From CAZBQG01 sp964493945 (GTDB lineage: Bacteria; Pseudomonadota; Alphaproteobacteria; Rhodospirillales; UBA2165), in the NCBI GenBank assembly GCA_964493945.1, contig CAZBQG010000041.1, positions 1-21,676 of the forward strand: a DNA stretch of 21,676 bases, given 5' to 3'. Positions within the stretch are counted from its first letter, which is position 1. Each line of letters opens with the position of its first letter. The notes below the pieces were generated by a model, which saw only the letters and a list, made by a program, of their open reading frames with translations, was not told where the DNA came from and made no database searches. The translations under genes and the position numbers were made by a program. This document shows, piece by piece, positions 14,608 through 21,676 of this stretch.

Positions 14608-15141
14608 TCACTCTTGAACGATAAATGAGCCGACCATGCACCGCGTCTTGCCCCGGCTGAGCGGCGCGATGCTGATCAGTTCATGATGCAGGCCCGGCGA
14701 GCCGTCCTCGAAGGGAAACCAGCCGTCGCGGGCGGGAATGAAATGCAGCTCGGCCAGATCGCCGGGCTGAAGCTCGATCACCGTGGTGACCGGGCCCGGC
14801 ACCGGTTCTTCATTACGGATCAGTTTGAGTATGGCGGCCGTCTTGAAAAATTCCCGGGCCAGGAACAGATGCTCCACATCGTCGCGGTTTTCCAGGATCA
14901 GAATATAAGGCTCGCCCCGCAGCAGGCGGATGATGGAGGGGCGGAATTCATGCTGACGGATATCGATATCGACCTTCTCGGCCAATTTCCAGCCCGCCTT
15001 TTCCAGGATTTCGGAAGTCTCTTTCCGGCTGAGCGGGATATCGCCGCCGGCCAGTTCCCCCGGCGTGCATCCGGCCAGCAAAAATGCCGCGCCCAGCAAA
15101 AAGATGACGAGAGGCATGGATTTCGAATTTTTCGGCACCAT
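14608..15141 (-). CDS. Cupredoxin-like lipoprotein (putative)
   Basis: The 177-residue product begins MVPKNSKSMPLVIFLLGAAF, with a lysine-containing n-region and a hydrophobic core ending in the lipobox LLAGC (lipidated Cys near residue 26), so it should be a lipid-anchored periplasmic protein. The mature part looks like a cupredoxin: FRPSIIRLLRGEPYILILEN, then DDVEHLFLAREFFKTAAILK with a candidate copper-ligand His, then VIELQPGDLAELHFIPARDGW. The expected C-terminal Cys/His/Met ligand loop is irregular (GLHHELISIAPL, then CMVGSFIV), so metal binding is doubtful. ATG 15141 is preferred to the in-frame upstream extension to 15297 because it sits immediately before the signal peptide; ATG 15117 is also possible. 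No Shine-Dalgarno is evident. It is divergent from nudC. Confidence 0.75.
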   Translation of the reverse strand: MVPKNSKSMPLVIFLLGAAFLLAGCTPGELAGGDIPLSRKETSEILEKAGWKLAEKVDIDIRQHEFRPSIIRLLRGEPYILILENRDDVEHLFLAREFFKTAAILKLIRNEEPVPGPVTTVIELQPGDLAELHFIPARDGWFPFEDGSPGLHHELISIAPLSRGKTRCMVGSFIVQE

Positions 15142-15169
15142 GGGGCAAAAATACCCGGCCCTGAGCATG

Positions 15170-15216
15170 CTGGCAATCTTACCTTCAGCCCCCGCCCCCC
15201 CCAGCCCCATTGCCAG
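15170..15216. repeat. Perfect inverted repeat in a divergent intergenic region
   Basis: CTGGCAAT (15170-15177) and ATTGCCAG (15209-15216) are exact reverse complements, separated by 31 bases that include an almost unbroken cytosine tract. They lie between the starts of the lipoprotein gene (-) and nudC (+). It may be a regulator site with two half-sites about four helical turns apart, or a hairpin in the nudC leader, or chance. Confidence 0.45.
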
Positions 15217-15228
15217 AAAGGCGGGACC

Positions 15229-16173
15229 GTGCAAATTTCCCATCCCATGGAAGAAAAGCTTTATTTCACCGGGGTTGATCTTGACCGGGCCCACCATCTA
15301 CGTAGCGACCCCGATTGGCTGGATCAGCGCCTGAACAGCGCCGACTCGGTCTTTGTTCCAGTTTGGCGCAACCGCAGCCTGATCCTCGAGGATAAGGAGC
15401 CCCAGGCCGTGTATTTGATGGGTGGCAATGCCGAGGCTTTGCGCGGCATGTCCACCCAGACGGTCTTTCTGGGGTTGGAGGGGGAGCAGGCGTTTTTCGG
15501 CATCGACCTGCCGGCCACGAAAGAGGCGGAAGCTTTTCCTTTACCCGATGGTTCCAAATTCGCTGATCTGCGCCTGGCGGCCACCGACATGGACCGCAAT
15601 CAGGCGGGTATGCTGGCCTATGCGCGCGCGCTCAGTTATTGGCATGGCAAACATATGTTTTGCGGCTCCTGTGGTGCCGAGACCCTTTCGAGGCGCGGCG
15701 GGCATGAGAGGAAATGTTCCAACGCGGATTGCGCCAGGGTTCATTTCCCGCGCACCGATCCGGCCGTCATCATGCTCGTTTCGAGAAGCGGTGGGGGGGT
15801 CGAGCACGCCCTTTTGGCCCAGGGACGGCGGTTTAAGGGCATCCGCTTCTCGACCCTGGCGGGCTTCGTCGAACCCGGCGAGACCCTGGAAGACGCCGTC
15901 GCCCGCGAGGTAATGGAAGAAAGCGGCATTCATGTGACCGATGTGCAATATCAGGCCTCCCAGCCCTGGCCCTTCCCCGCCTCCCTCATGCTGGGCTACC
16001 GGGCTCGCGCCACATCGACGGAGATCGCCGTCGATGAGACCGAGCTGGTCGAGGCCCGCTGGTTCACCGTGGAAGAAGTCAAGGAAATGGCCCGGGCCGA
16101 GCCGGAAGGCCTGCCCGGCAAGTTATCCATATCGCGCTGGCTGATCGATGGCTGGCTCAGGGATAATTCCTGA
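15229..16173 (+). CDS. nudC: NAD(+) diphosphatase / RNA-decapping Nudix hydrolase NudC
   Basis: NudC cleaves NADH/NAD+ to NMN and AMP and removes NAD caps from RNA 5' ends. The product of about 314 residues has an N-terminal NUDIX-like domain, then a four-Cys zinc ribbon (CGSCGAETLSRRGG, CSNADC). The catalytic domain has the Nudix box GFVEPGETLEDAVAREV and MEESGI. The NudC-specific motif SQPWPFPASLMLGY separates it from other Nudix enzymes. The start is debatable. GTG 15229 has AGAAAGG in front and adds six residues; ATG 15247 has no visible ribosome site. The frame is open far upstream to 14683, but that part is antisense to the lipoprotein gene. The gene ends two bases from the convergent pheA stop. 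Confidence 0.93.
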   Translation: MQISHPMEEKLYFTGVDLDRAHHLRSDPDWLDQRLNSADSVFVPVWRNRSLILEDKEPQAVYLMGGNAEALRGMSTQTVFLGLEGEQAFFGIDLPATKEAEAFPLPDGSKFADLRLAATDMDRNQAGMLAYARALSYWHGKHMFCGSCGAETLSRRGGHERKCSNADCARVHFPRTDPAVIMLVSRSGGGVEHALLAQGRRFKGIRFSTLAGFVEPGETLEDAVAREVMEESGIHVTDVQYQASQPWPFPASLMLGYRARATSTEIAVDETELVEARWFTVEEVKEMARAEPEGLPGKLSISRWLIDGWLRDNS

Positions 16174-16175
16174 TA

Positions 16176-17030
16176 CTACTCCCCCCCCTCCCGCCGAAAC
16201 GTCGCCGCCGGGTAGGTTCCCAGGATGCGCACCTCATGGGAATAGAAATCGATTTCCTCCAGGGCGAGGCGTAGATTCTCGCCGTCCGGATGGCCTTCCA
16301 CCTCGGCATAAAATTGCGCCGCGATGAAGCCTCCGCCCACCAGATAGCTTTCCAGCTTGATCATATTGACGCCGTTGGTGGCGAAACCGCCCAGCGCCTT
16401 ATAAAGCGCCGCGGGAACGTTGCGCACACGGAAGACGAAACTGGTGATGCAGGGATCGGCGTCAGGCGCTATCTCCACCGCTTGTTGGGACATGACCAAA
16501 AAGCGCGTCGTGTTGTGTTCCGCATCCTCGATATTGGCGCGCAGGGAATTCAGCTCGTAAATGCGTCCGGCCAGATCAGAGGCGATGGCCGCCTGATGCT
16601 TGTCGCCCCGCTCGGCTATATCCGCAGCAGCAGCAGCCGTATCCACATGAACGGTGGGCTCCAGGCCCAATTCTGCGATGACCTCACGGCATTGGTTGAG
16701 GGCATGGACATGGCTGTGCACATGGGTGAGATCGCTAAGCTCCGCACCCGGCACCGCCAGAAGGTGATGATGCACGGGTTGAAAATGTTCGCCGATGATG
16801 AACAGGCCCGATTCGGGCAACAGGTGATGGATGTCGGCCACCCGCCCTGCCACCGAATTATCGATGGGAATCAGGGCCAGTTCCGCCCGCCCGTCGCGTA
16901 CGGCGGCGAAGGTGTCCTCGAATGAATGACAGGGCAGGGTCTCCATTTCGGGCCTGGACTCGCGGCAGGCCAGATCCGAATTGGCTCCGATGGCGCCCTG
17001 AAAGGCGATGATGTTGTTGGCTTCCGCCAT
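16176..17030 (-). CDS. pheA: Prephenate dehydratase
   Basis: This enzyme converts prephenate to phenylpyruvate for phenylalanine synthesis. The 284-residue product is a stand-alone dehydratase without a chorismate mutase domain. The catalytic domain starts IIAFQGAIGANSDLAC and includes ALIPIDNSVAGRVADIHHLL and the NTTRFLVM motif with the essential Thr-Arg. The C-terminal ACT domain (VPAALYKALGGFATNGVNMI, then KLESYLVGGGFIAAQFYAE) should bind phenylalanine for feedback inhibition; LESYLV replaces the ESRP of enterobacterial enzymes, as in other alphaproteobacteria. ATG 17028-17030 is chosen, with GGAAAG about nine bases upstream on the minus strand. The frame stays open upstream to 17150 but lacks family similarity there. 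It is divergent from the cytochrome c gene. Confidence 0.95.
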   Translation of the reverse strand: MAEANNIIAFQGAIGANSDLACRESRPEMETLPCHSFEDTFAAVRDGRAELALIPIDNSVAGRVADIHHLLPESGLFIIGEHFQPVHHHLLAVPGAELSDLTHVHSHVHALNQCREVIAELGLEPTVHVDTAAAAADIAERGDKHQAAIASDLAGRIYELNSLRANIEDAEHNTTRFLVMSQQAVEIAPDADPCITSFVFRVRNVPAALYKALGGFATNGVNMIKLESYLVGGGFIAAQFYAEVEGHPDGENLRLALEEIDFYSHEVRILGTYPAATFRREGGE

Positions 17031-17214
17031 AGGTTTCAACTTTCCATGTTCCGCCCCGCCACTTACCCGGCCGAGGCCCGCGGGAGTATCGGCAGGGCGG
17101 GCATGAGTGTCAAACAAGCCGGCCCCGGCCCTATACTTTTCACCCGCCATCCCCTATACCCAAGCGCAACGGGGCGGGGCTCCGTCGGATCAATGAATAG
17201 GGTGAGGTGGGGTC

Positions 17215-17790
17215 ATGTGGAGCTTGGAGGTCAACAAGATTTTTGCTGCCGTGTTGTGCGCGGTGTGGATGATTTGGCTGGTCAATTTCATTGGCGATCA
17301 GTTAATCCCGTCAACCCCATCCAGCCATGCCACGAGCCAGACGGCGAAGGCGGAGAAACCCGCCGCCAAGCCAAAAAAGCAAGCCCCGAAAGCCGCCAAA
17401 CAAGCCGCCAAGCCGGCGCCCAAAGAAGCTGCCCAGAGCCCGGTGCTGGCCAGCATCGGCGCCGCCGACGCGGGTAAGGGGCGCAAGTTGGTAAAAAAAT
17501 GCCTCGTCTGCCACACCATTAAGAAAGGCGCCAAGCACCGCATCGGCCCCAATATCTGGGGTGCATTGGGCGGCCCCCGGGGGGTGGTGGCGGGATACAA
17601 ATATTCCAAGCCCATGAAGGAGCTTGGCGGGCGCTGGAGTTACCAGGATATGGATAAATATCTGACCAAGCCCAAGGAGTTTTTGCCCAAGGGCAAGATG
17701 GCCTTTCCCGGCATGAAAAAGGTGAAAGACCGTGCCCATCTGATCAAATTTCTGCGGACCCTGAGCGACAAGCCCCTGCCCCTGCCCTGA
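17215..17790 (+). CDS. Membrane-anchored cytochrome c (CycM/c552-like)
   Basis: The 191-residue product is a class I cytochrome c held to the membrane by an uncleaved N-terminal helix (about residues 8-26), so the haem domain faces the periplasm. A flexible Ala/Lys/Pro-rich linker follows (about 41-75). The haem site is KCLVCHTI, with Cys96 and Cys99 for the thioether bonds and His100 as axial ligand. Met162 in GKMAFPG is the likely sixth ligand. HRIGPNIWG is the usual conserved loop after the haem site. Such proteins carry electrons from the bc1 complex to terminal oxidases. ATG 17215 follows GGTGAGGTGGGGTC. It ends 11 bases before hisN, so the two are probably co-transcribed, without functional linkage I can see. 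Confidence 0.9.
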   Translation: MWSLEVNKIFAAVLCAVWMIWLVNFIGDQLIPSTPSSHATSQTAKAEKPAAKPKKQAPKAAKQAAKPAPKEAAQSPVLASIGAADAGKGRKLVKKCLVCHTIKKGAKHRIGPNIWGALGGPRGVVAGYKYSKPMKELGGRWSYQDMDKYLTKPKEFLPKGKMAFPGMKKVKDRAHLIKFLRTLSDKPLPLP

Positions 17791-17801
17791 GGGTTTCCAT
17801 C

Positions 17802-18581
17802 ATGGAACCGGCGCCCCAATCCCTGATCCCAGTCGCTGAAGCTTTGGCCAATGCCGCGGGAGAGGTACTGCGCCGCCATTTCCGGAACCTGGACCAGGTG
17901 GAAGACAAGGCGGATGCCACCCCGGTAACCGTGGCCGACCGGGAGGCCGAAGCGGTCATGCGGGATATCCTGGCAGGCGAGTGCCCGGAGCACGGCATCC
18001 TGGGCGAGGAAATGGGCGCCGAGAATACGGATGCGGAATATGTCTGGGTGCTGGACCCCATCGACGGGACCAAATCCTTCGTCACCGGCAAACCCTTGTT
18101 CGGCACCTTGATCGGGCTGACCCATCAAGGATGCCCGGTGCTGGGTATCATCGATCAGCCGATCCTGGGTGAGCGCTGGATCGGGGCCACTGGAATGCTC
18201 GCCAGCTTCAGCCAGGGGCCCGCAAAAACGCGGAGCTGCGCGTCCCTCGCCGATGCCTGGGGCTATACCACCTCGCCCGACATGTTTGCAGACGGCGATG
18301 AACGGGATGGGTTCGAACGGTTGCGGAGAAGCGTCAAACATATGCTCTATGGGGCGGATTGCTATGCCTATGGGTTGGTTGCGGCGGGCTTTGCCGATTT
18401 GGTCTGCGAGGCCGATTTGCAGCCCTATGATTATTGCGCCCTGGTGCCGGTGATCGAAAGTGCCGGCGGGGTGATGAGCGATTGGGCCGGCAAGCCCCTG
18501 GATCTTGGCTCGGACGGGCGGGTGCTGGCCGCCGGTGATGCCGGGCTTCACGCTGCCGCCCTTAAAATACTGCAAGGCTGA
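17802..18581 (+). CDS. hisN: Histidinol-phosphatase, inositol-monophosphatase family
   Basis: HisN removes phosphate from L-histidinol phosphate, the penultimate stage of histidine synthesis. The 259-residue product belongs to the Mg-dependent inositol-monophosphatase superfamily. Metal residues appear in GEEMG (Glu69-Glu70) and DPIDGTKSF (Asp85, Asp88, Thr90), followed by FVTGKPLFGTLIGL. The C-terminal part has ADCYAYGLVAAGFADLVCEAD and LQPYDYCALVPVIESAGG. The TKSF version of motif A and the YDYCAL segment favour HisN over inositol monophosphatase or CysQ, but substrate assignment within this superfamily rests on similarity. ATG 17802 begins 11 bases after the cytochrome stop. No U-tract terminator is apparent before the yej genes. 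Confidence 0.88.
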   Translation: MEPAPQSLIPVAEALANAAGEVLRRHFRNLDQVEDKADATPVTVADREAEAVMRDILAGECPEHGILGEEMGAENTDAEYVWVLDPIDGTKSFVTGKPLFGTLIGLTHQGCPVLGIIDQPILGERWIGATGMLASFSQGPAKTRSCASLADAWGYTTSPDMFADGDERDGFERLRRSVKHMLYGADCYAYGLVAAGFADLVCEADLQPYDYCALVPVIESAGGVMSDWAGKPLDLGSDGRVLAAGDAGLHAAALKILQG

Positions 18582-18603
18582 CATAAACTTGATGGGGCTT
18601 TGA

Positions 18604-18632
18604 TTGCCAGGCTGAGCCGCCCGGATTATATC
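18604..18632 (+). promoter_or_regulatory. Candidate sigma-70-type promoter for yejAB
   Basis: TTGCCA (18604-18609) and TATATC (18627-18632) are exactly 17 bases apart, with a start site expected near 18639, about 33 bases before the yejA ATG. Both hexamers match consensus at four or more positions, and the position right after hisN fits a promoter for the transporter genes. Confidence 0.5.
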
Positions 18633-18671
18633 TAAACGGGTAAATTGCGCTCTAACAGGGAGACAGTTCCA

Positions 18672-20501
18672 ATGAGGTCTCTAGCCGCCTTCATCACCCT
18701 GGCTGTGTCGATTCTCCCGGCCCAGGCCCAGACCGGGCAACCGGTTCATGGCATTGCCATGCATGGCGCCCCCAAATACGGGCCCGGCTTCAAGCATTTC
18801 GATTACGTCAATCCCAATGCGCCCAAGGGCGGCACCATCGGGCTCAGCGCCATCGGCACCTATAACACCTTCAATCCCTATGTGCTGAAGGGCGATCCGG
18901 CCGCCGGACTGGGAAATCTGTTCGAATCCCTGATGACCAGTTCCGAAGACGAGGCCTTCACCGAATATGGGCTTCTGGCCCAATCCATGGTGGTGCCCGA
19001 AGACCGCTCCTGGGTCAAATTCACGCTCCGTCCCGAAGCGGCCTGGCATGACGGCAAGCTGGTCAGTGTGGAAGACGTCATCTGGAGCTTGACAACCTTG
19101 CGCACCAAGGGGCGGCCTTTCTACCGGTTCTATTACCGCGACGTGATCACCTCTGAAAAAACCGGTCCCCGCACGGTCAAATTTACTTTCAAGAACACCA
19201 CCAACCGGGAATTGCCGCTGATCCTGGGCCAGCTTCCCATCCTGCCCAAACATTACTGGGCCGGGCGGGATTTCGAAAAGACCCTGCTGGAGAAGCCCCT
19301 GGGCAGCGGCCCCTACCGGATCAAAAGCTTCGATGCCGGGCGCTCGGTCACCTATGAACGGGTGAAGGATTACTGGGGAGCGGAACTACCGGTCAACAAG
19401 GGCCGCCATAACGCCGATATTCTCCGGTACGATTATTACCGGGACGCCACGGTGGCGCTGGAGGCCTTTAAATCGGGGAATTACGATTTCCGCGCCGAGA
19501 ACGCATCCAAGATCTGGGCTACCGGTTATGATTCTCCGGCCTTCCGCCAGGGCCGCTACAAGAAAGAACTGATCCGCCACCAAAACCCCACCGGCATGCA
19601 GGGTTTCGTGTTCAATACGCGAAAGGAAATTTTTTCCGATCCGCTGGTGCGCTGGGCGCTGGCCTATGGGTTCGATTTCACCTGGACCAACAAGAATTTG
19701 TTCTATGGCCAATATGCCCGGACCAGCAGCTATTTTTCCAATTCCGAATTGGCGTCGGCCGGGCTTCCTTCCCCCGCGGAACTGAAAATCCTCAATCCTT
19801 ATAAGGGCAAGATTCCGCCAGAGGTTTTCACCAAACCCTACCAGCCGCCCACCACCGACGGATCAGGGCGCATCCGGGGGAATTTGCGCCAGGGAAAGAA
19901 ATTGCTGGGTTTGGCCGGCTGGGTGGTCAAAGACAGCAAACTGGTTCACACCAAGACGGGTCTTGTGTTCAAGTTCGAGATTTTGCTTATCTCGCCTGCC
20001 TTCGAGCGTGTGGTCCTGCCCTTCAAGCGCAACCTCAAGCGCCTCGGCATCGAGGTCAGCGTGCGTACCGTGGATACGGCCCAGTACCGCAAACGTCTAG
20101 ATGACTATGATTTCGACATGGTGGTAGGCTCTTTCGGCCAGTCCCTGTCGCCGGGCAACGAGCAACAGAACTTTTGGGGATCGGCCGCCGGCGCCAGGCC
20201 GGGCAGCAGAAATATCATCGGCGTCCGGAACCCGGTGATCGACGAGCTGATCGAAGGCGTCATCCAGGCACCCGATCGCAAAAGCCTGATTACCCGCACC
20301 CGTGCCCTAGACCGGGTGTTGCTGTGGGGTCATTACGTCATTCCCCATTGGCATATCCGCGCCTTCCGCGTCGCCTATTGGGACAAATTCGGCCGGCCCA
20401 AAATACCGCCCAAATACGGGCTGGGTTTCGATGGCTGGTGGGTGGACCGGGCCAAGGCGGGCGCCCTGGCGGATAAATCATCGTCCGTCAAGAACAAGTG
20501 A
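18672..20501 (+). CDS. yejA: Peptide ABC transporter substrate-binding protein YejA
   Basis: YejA is the periplasmic solute-binding protein (family 5) of the YejABEF importer, which takes up peptides and peptide-nucleotide antibiotics of the microcin C type. The 609-residue product has a short signal peptide (MRSLAAFITLAVSILPAQAQ, cleavage likely after AQA). Family hallmarks follow: FKHFDYVNPNAPKGGTIGLS, GTYNTFNPYVLKGDPA, RVKDYWGAELPVNKGR, DILRYDYYRDATVALEAFK, and DRVLLWGHYVIPHWH near the end. These YejA-specific segments distinguish it from OppA or DppA. ATG 18672 has AGGGAGA about nine bases upstream; an in-frame upstream start at 18645 would spoil the signal peptide. It is separated from yejB by seven bases. 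Confidence 0.95.
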   Translation: MRSLAAFITLAVSILPAQAQTGQPVHGIAMHGAPKYGPGFKHFDYVNPNAPKGGTIGLSAIGTYNTFNPYVLKGDPAAGLGNLFESLMTSSEDEAFTEYGLLAQSMVVPEDRSWVKFTLRPEAAWHDGKLVSVEDVIWSLTTLRTKGRPFYRFYYRDVITSEKTGPRTVKFTFKNTTNRELPLILGQLPILPKHYWAGRDFEKTLLEKPLGSGPYRIKSFDAGRSVTYERVKDYWGAELPVNKGRHNADILRYDYYRDATVALEAFKSGNYDFRAENASKIWATGYDSPAFRQGRYKKELIRHQNPTGMQGFVFNTRKEIFSDPLVRWALAYGFDFTWTNKNLFYGQYARTSSYFSNSELASAGLPSPAELKILNPYKGKIPPEVFTKPYQPPTTDGSGRIRGNLRQGKKLLGLAGWVVKDSKLVHTKTGLVFKFEILLISPAFERVVLPFKRNLKRLGIEVSVRTVDTAQYRKRLDDYDFDMVVGSFGQSLSPGNEQQNFWGSAAGARPGSRNIIGVRNPVIDELIEGVIQAPDRKSLITRTRALDRVLLWGHYVIPHWHIRAFRVAYWDKFGRPKIPPKYGLGFDGWWVDRAKAGALADKSSSVKNK

Positions 20502-20508
20502 CAGCTTA

Positions 20509-21624
20509 ATGCTCGCCTATATCCTGCGCCGCTTGTTGTTGGTGATCCCCACCCTTTTGGGGATCGTCGTGGTCAATTTCATCATCATTCAGGCAGCCCC
20601 CGGCGGCCCGGTGGAACAAACCCTGGCCAAACTTCAGGGAACCGATGTGGAAGCCACGGCCCGGGTTTCGGGATCAAGCCAGGGAGAAGCGGCACCCGGA
20701 AGCCAGCGTCGGCCCCTGGGCGGTAATCAGGCGGTGACCAGCAAATACCGGGGAGCGCGCGGGCTGGACCCGGAATTCATCAAGGAGATCGAAAAGCTCT
20801 ACGGTTTCGACAAGCCCGCCTATGAACGGTTTTTCATCATGGCCAGGAATTATCTGGTGTTCGATCTGGGGGACAGTTTTTTCCAGGACCGCAGCGTCGT
20901 GCAACTGGTCATCGACAAGATGCCCGTTTCCATTTCGCTGGGCATCTGGACCACCCTTCTGGTTTATCTCATTTCCATACCCCTGGGCATCGCCAAAAGT
21001 GTGCGCGATGGCGAAGGCTTCGATGTGTGGACCAGTGCCGTAATCATCTTCGGCAATGCCATTCCCGGCTTCCTGTTTGCCATCTTGCTGATCGTCTTGT
21101 TCGCGGGTGGCAGCTTTTTGGATATTTTCCCCCTGCGCGGTCTGGTCTCGCCCGATTGGGATACGCTGAGCTGGCCCATGAAGATTGCCGATTATCTGTG
21201 GCATATGGTTTTGCCGGTGACCTCCATGGTGATCGGCGGGTTCGCCAGCCTGACCATGCTTACCAAGAATTCCTTTCTGGATGAAATCAACAAGCAATAT
21301 GTGATCACCGCGCGCTCCAAGGGGCTGGCCGAGCGGCGCGTTCTTTACGGCCATATTTTCCGCAACGCCATGCTCATCGTCATCGCCGGATTTCCCGCTG
21401 CCTTCATCGGCATCTTTTTTACCGGCTCCATGTTGACCGAAATCATCTTCTCCCTGGACGGGCTGGGATTGCTGGGCTTCGAGGCACTGATCAACCGGGA
21501 TTATCCCATCGTTTTTGGAACCCTTTATGTTTTCACCCTGTTCGGCCTGCTCATGGGGCTGCTGGGCGACATCATGTATCACGTGGTCGATCCCCGCATC
21601 GACTTCGAGGTGCGCGAGGTTTAG
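20509..21624 (+). CDS. yejB: Peptide ABC transporter permease YejB
   Basis: YejB is one of the two inner-membrane permeases of the YejABEF importer. The 371-residue product opens MLAYILRRLLLVIPTLLGIV, a first helix typical of DppB/OppB-type permeases. The YejB-specific periplasmic insertion follows at about residues 45-95, ending in YRGARGLDPEFIKEIEKLYG. Further marks are FDLGDSFFQDRSV, SISLGIWTTLLVYLISIPLG, and the cytoplasmic EAA loop that docks the ATPase (ITARSKGLAERRVLYGHIFR). It closes with the conserved VDPRIDFE. ATG 20509 is used because it starts exactly at the first helix; the frame upstream to 20431 overlaps yejA. Only seven bases separate it from yejA, so they share a message. Confidence 0.96.
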   Translation: MLAYILRRLLLVIPTLLGIVVVNFIIIQAAPGGPVEQTLAKLQGTDVEATARVSGSSQGEAAPGSQRRPLGGNQAVTSKYRGARGLDPEFIKEIEKLYGFDKPAYERFFIMARNYLVFDLGDSFFQDRSVVQLVIDKMPVSISLGIWTTLLVYLISIPLGIAKSVRDGEGFDVWTSAVIIFGNAIPGFLFAILLIVLFAGGSFLDIFPLRGLVSPDWDTLSWPMKIADYLWHMVLPVTSMVIGGFASLTMLTKNSFLDEINKQYVITARSKGLAERRVLYGHIFRNAMLIVIAGFPAAFIGIFFTGSMLTEIIFSLDGLGLLGFEALINRDYPIVFGTLYVFTLFGLLMGLLGDIMYHVVDPRIDFEVREV

Positions 21625-21641
21625 TGGATGAAATCTAACAT

Positions 21642-21676
21642 ATGGTACCCATACGACGGCTTCCCAAGCTCATCCG
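21642..21676 (+). CDS. Probable start of the next permease gene (yejE), cut by the window edge
   Basis: Position alone suggests yejE, the second permease in yejABEF operons. ATG 21642 would read MVPIRRLPKLI, which loosely resembles the basic P-x-x-RRL start of YejE proteins. ATG 21628, with GTGGATG, reads MKSNIWYPYDGF and looks less likely. Neither has a good ribosome site and only a dozen codons are visible, so this is weak. Confidence 0.3.
   Translation, partial: MVPIRRLPKLI

Noticed and set aside
14683..15228. Long open frame that would extend NudC to 496 residues
   Set aside because: The added part is low in family similarity and lies antisense to the lipoprotein gene; NudC homologues start near 15229-15247.
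21640..21651. Adjacent NdeI- and KpnI-like sites (CATATGGTACC) suggesting a vector or adaptor end
   Set aside because: Short restriction-site matches are common by chance, and the flanking sequence can continue as a normal gene start after yejB.

Overview
The window reads as chromosomal DNA of a GC-rich alphaproteobacterium, most like Rhodospirillales. The basis is gene order (yidC-engB-argB; def-fmt-truA; SRP RNA-dnaX-ybaB-recR) and protein flavour (PheA with an LESYLV-type ACT motif, a CycM-like anchored cytochrome c, HisN of the inositol-monophosphatase family, YejAB). This is inferred from remembered family features; no database search was possible. There are no tRNAs, insertion sequences, CRISPR arrays or phage genes. 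Nearly all of it is dense housekeeping sequence.

Layout. 1-5694 (+): the 3' end of yidC with an unusual Gly/Lys tail, engB, argB, a HAD-family nucleotidase-like phosphatase, dapD, dapE (4-base overlap), an unassigned five-helix membrane protein and a hotdog thioesterase. 5695-6019 is the only large gene-free gap. It holds a perfect FNR/FixK-type box, a UUCG-capped hairpin and a strong intrinsic terminator, which together look like an anaerobically controlled small RNA. 6020-8142 (+): an AsmA-family gene broken by three frameshifts and one stop codon. 8147-10349 (-): def, fmt and truA (N-terminal formyl-Met handling plus tRNA pseudouridylation). 10444-11823 (+): rmuC, converging on 11820-14543 (-): SRP RNA, dnaX, ybaB and recR, a replication/repair cluster headed by the SRP RNA. 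14608-15141 (-): a cupredoxin-like lipoprotein, divergent from nudC (+). 16176-17030 (-): pheA, divergent from a membrane-anchored cytochrome c and hisN (+). 18672-21624 (+): yejA and yejB of a peptide ABC importer, with the next gene, probably yejE, just starting at the window edge.

How the genes fit together. argB (arginine), dapD/dapE (lysine and peptidoglycan), pheA (phenylalanine) and hisN (histidine) supply amino-acid biosynthesis. yidC and the SRP RNA both serve membrane-protein insertion. dnaX, recR, ybaB and rmuC serve DNA replication and repair.

The most notable item is the putative FNR-controlled small RNA at about 5820-5919, followed by the clustered lesions in the adjacent asmA-like gene. 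Nothing resembling a new multi-gene system was found.
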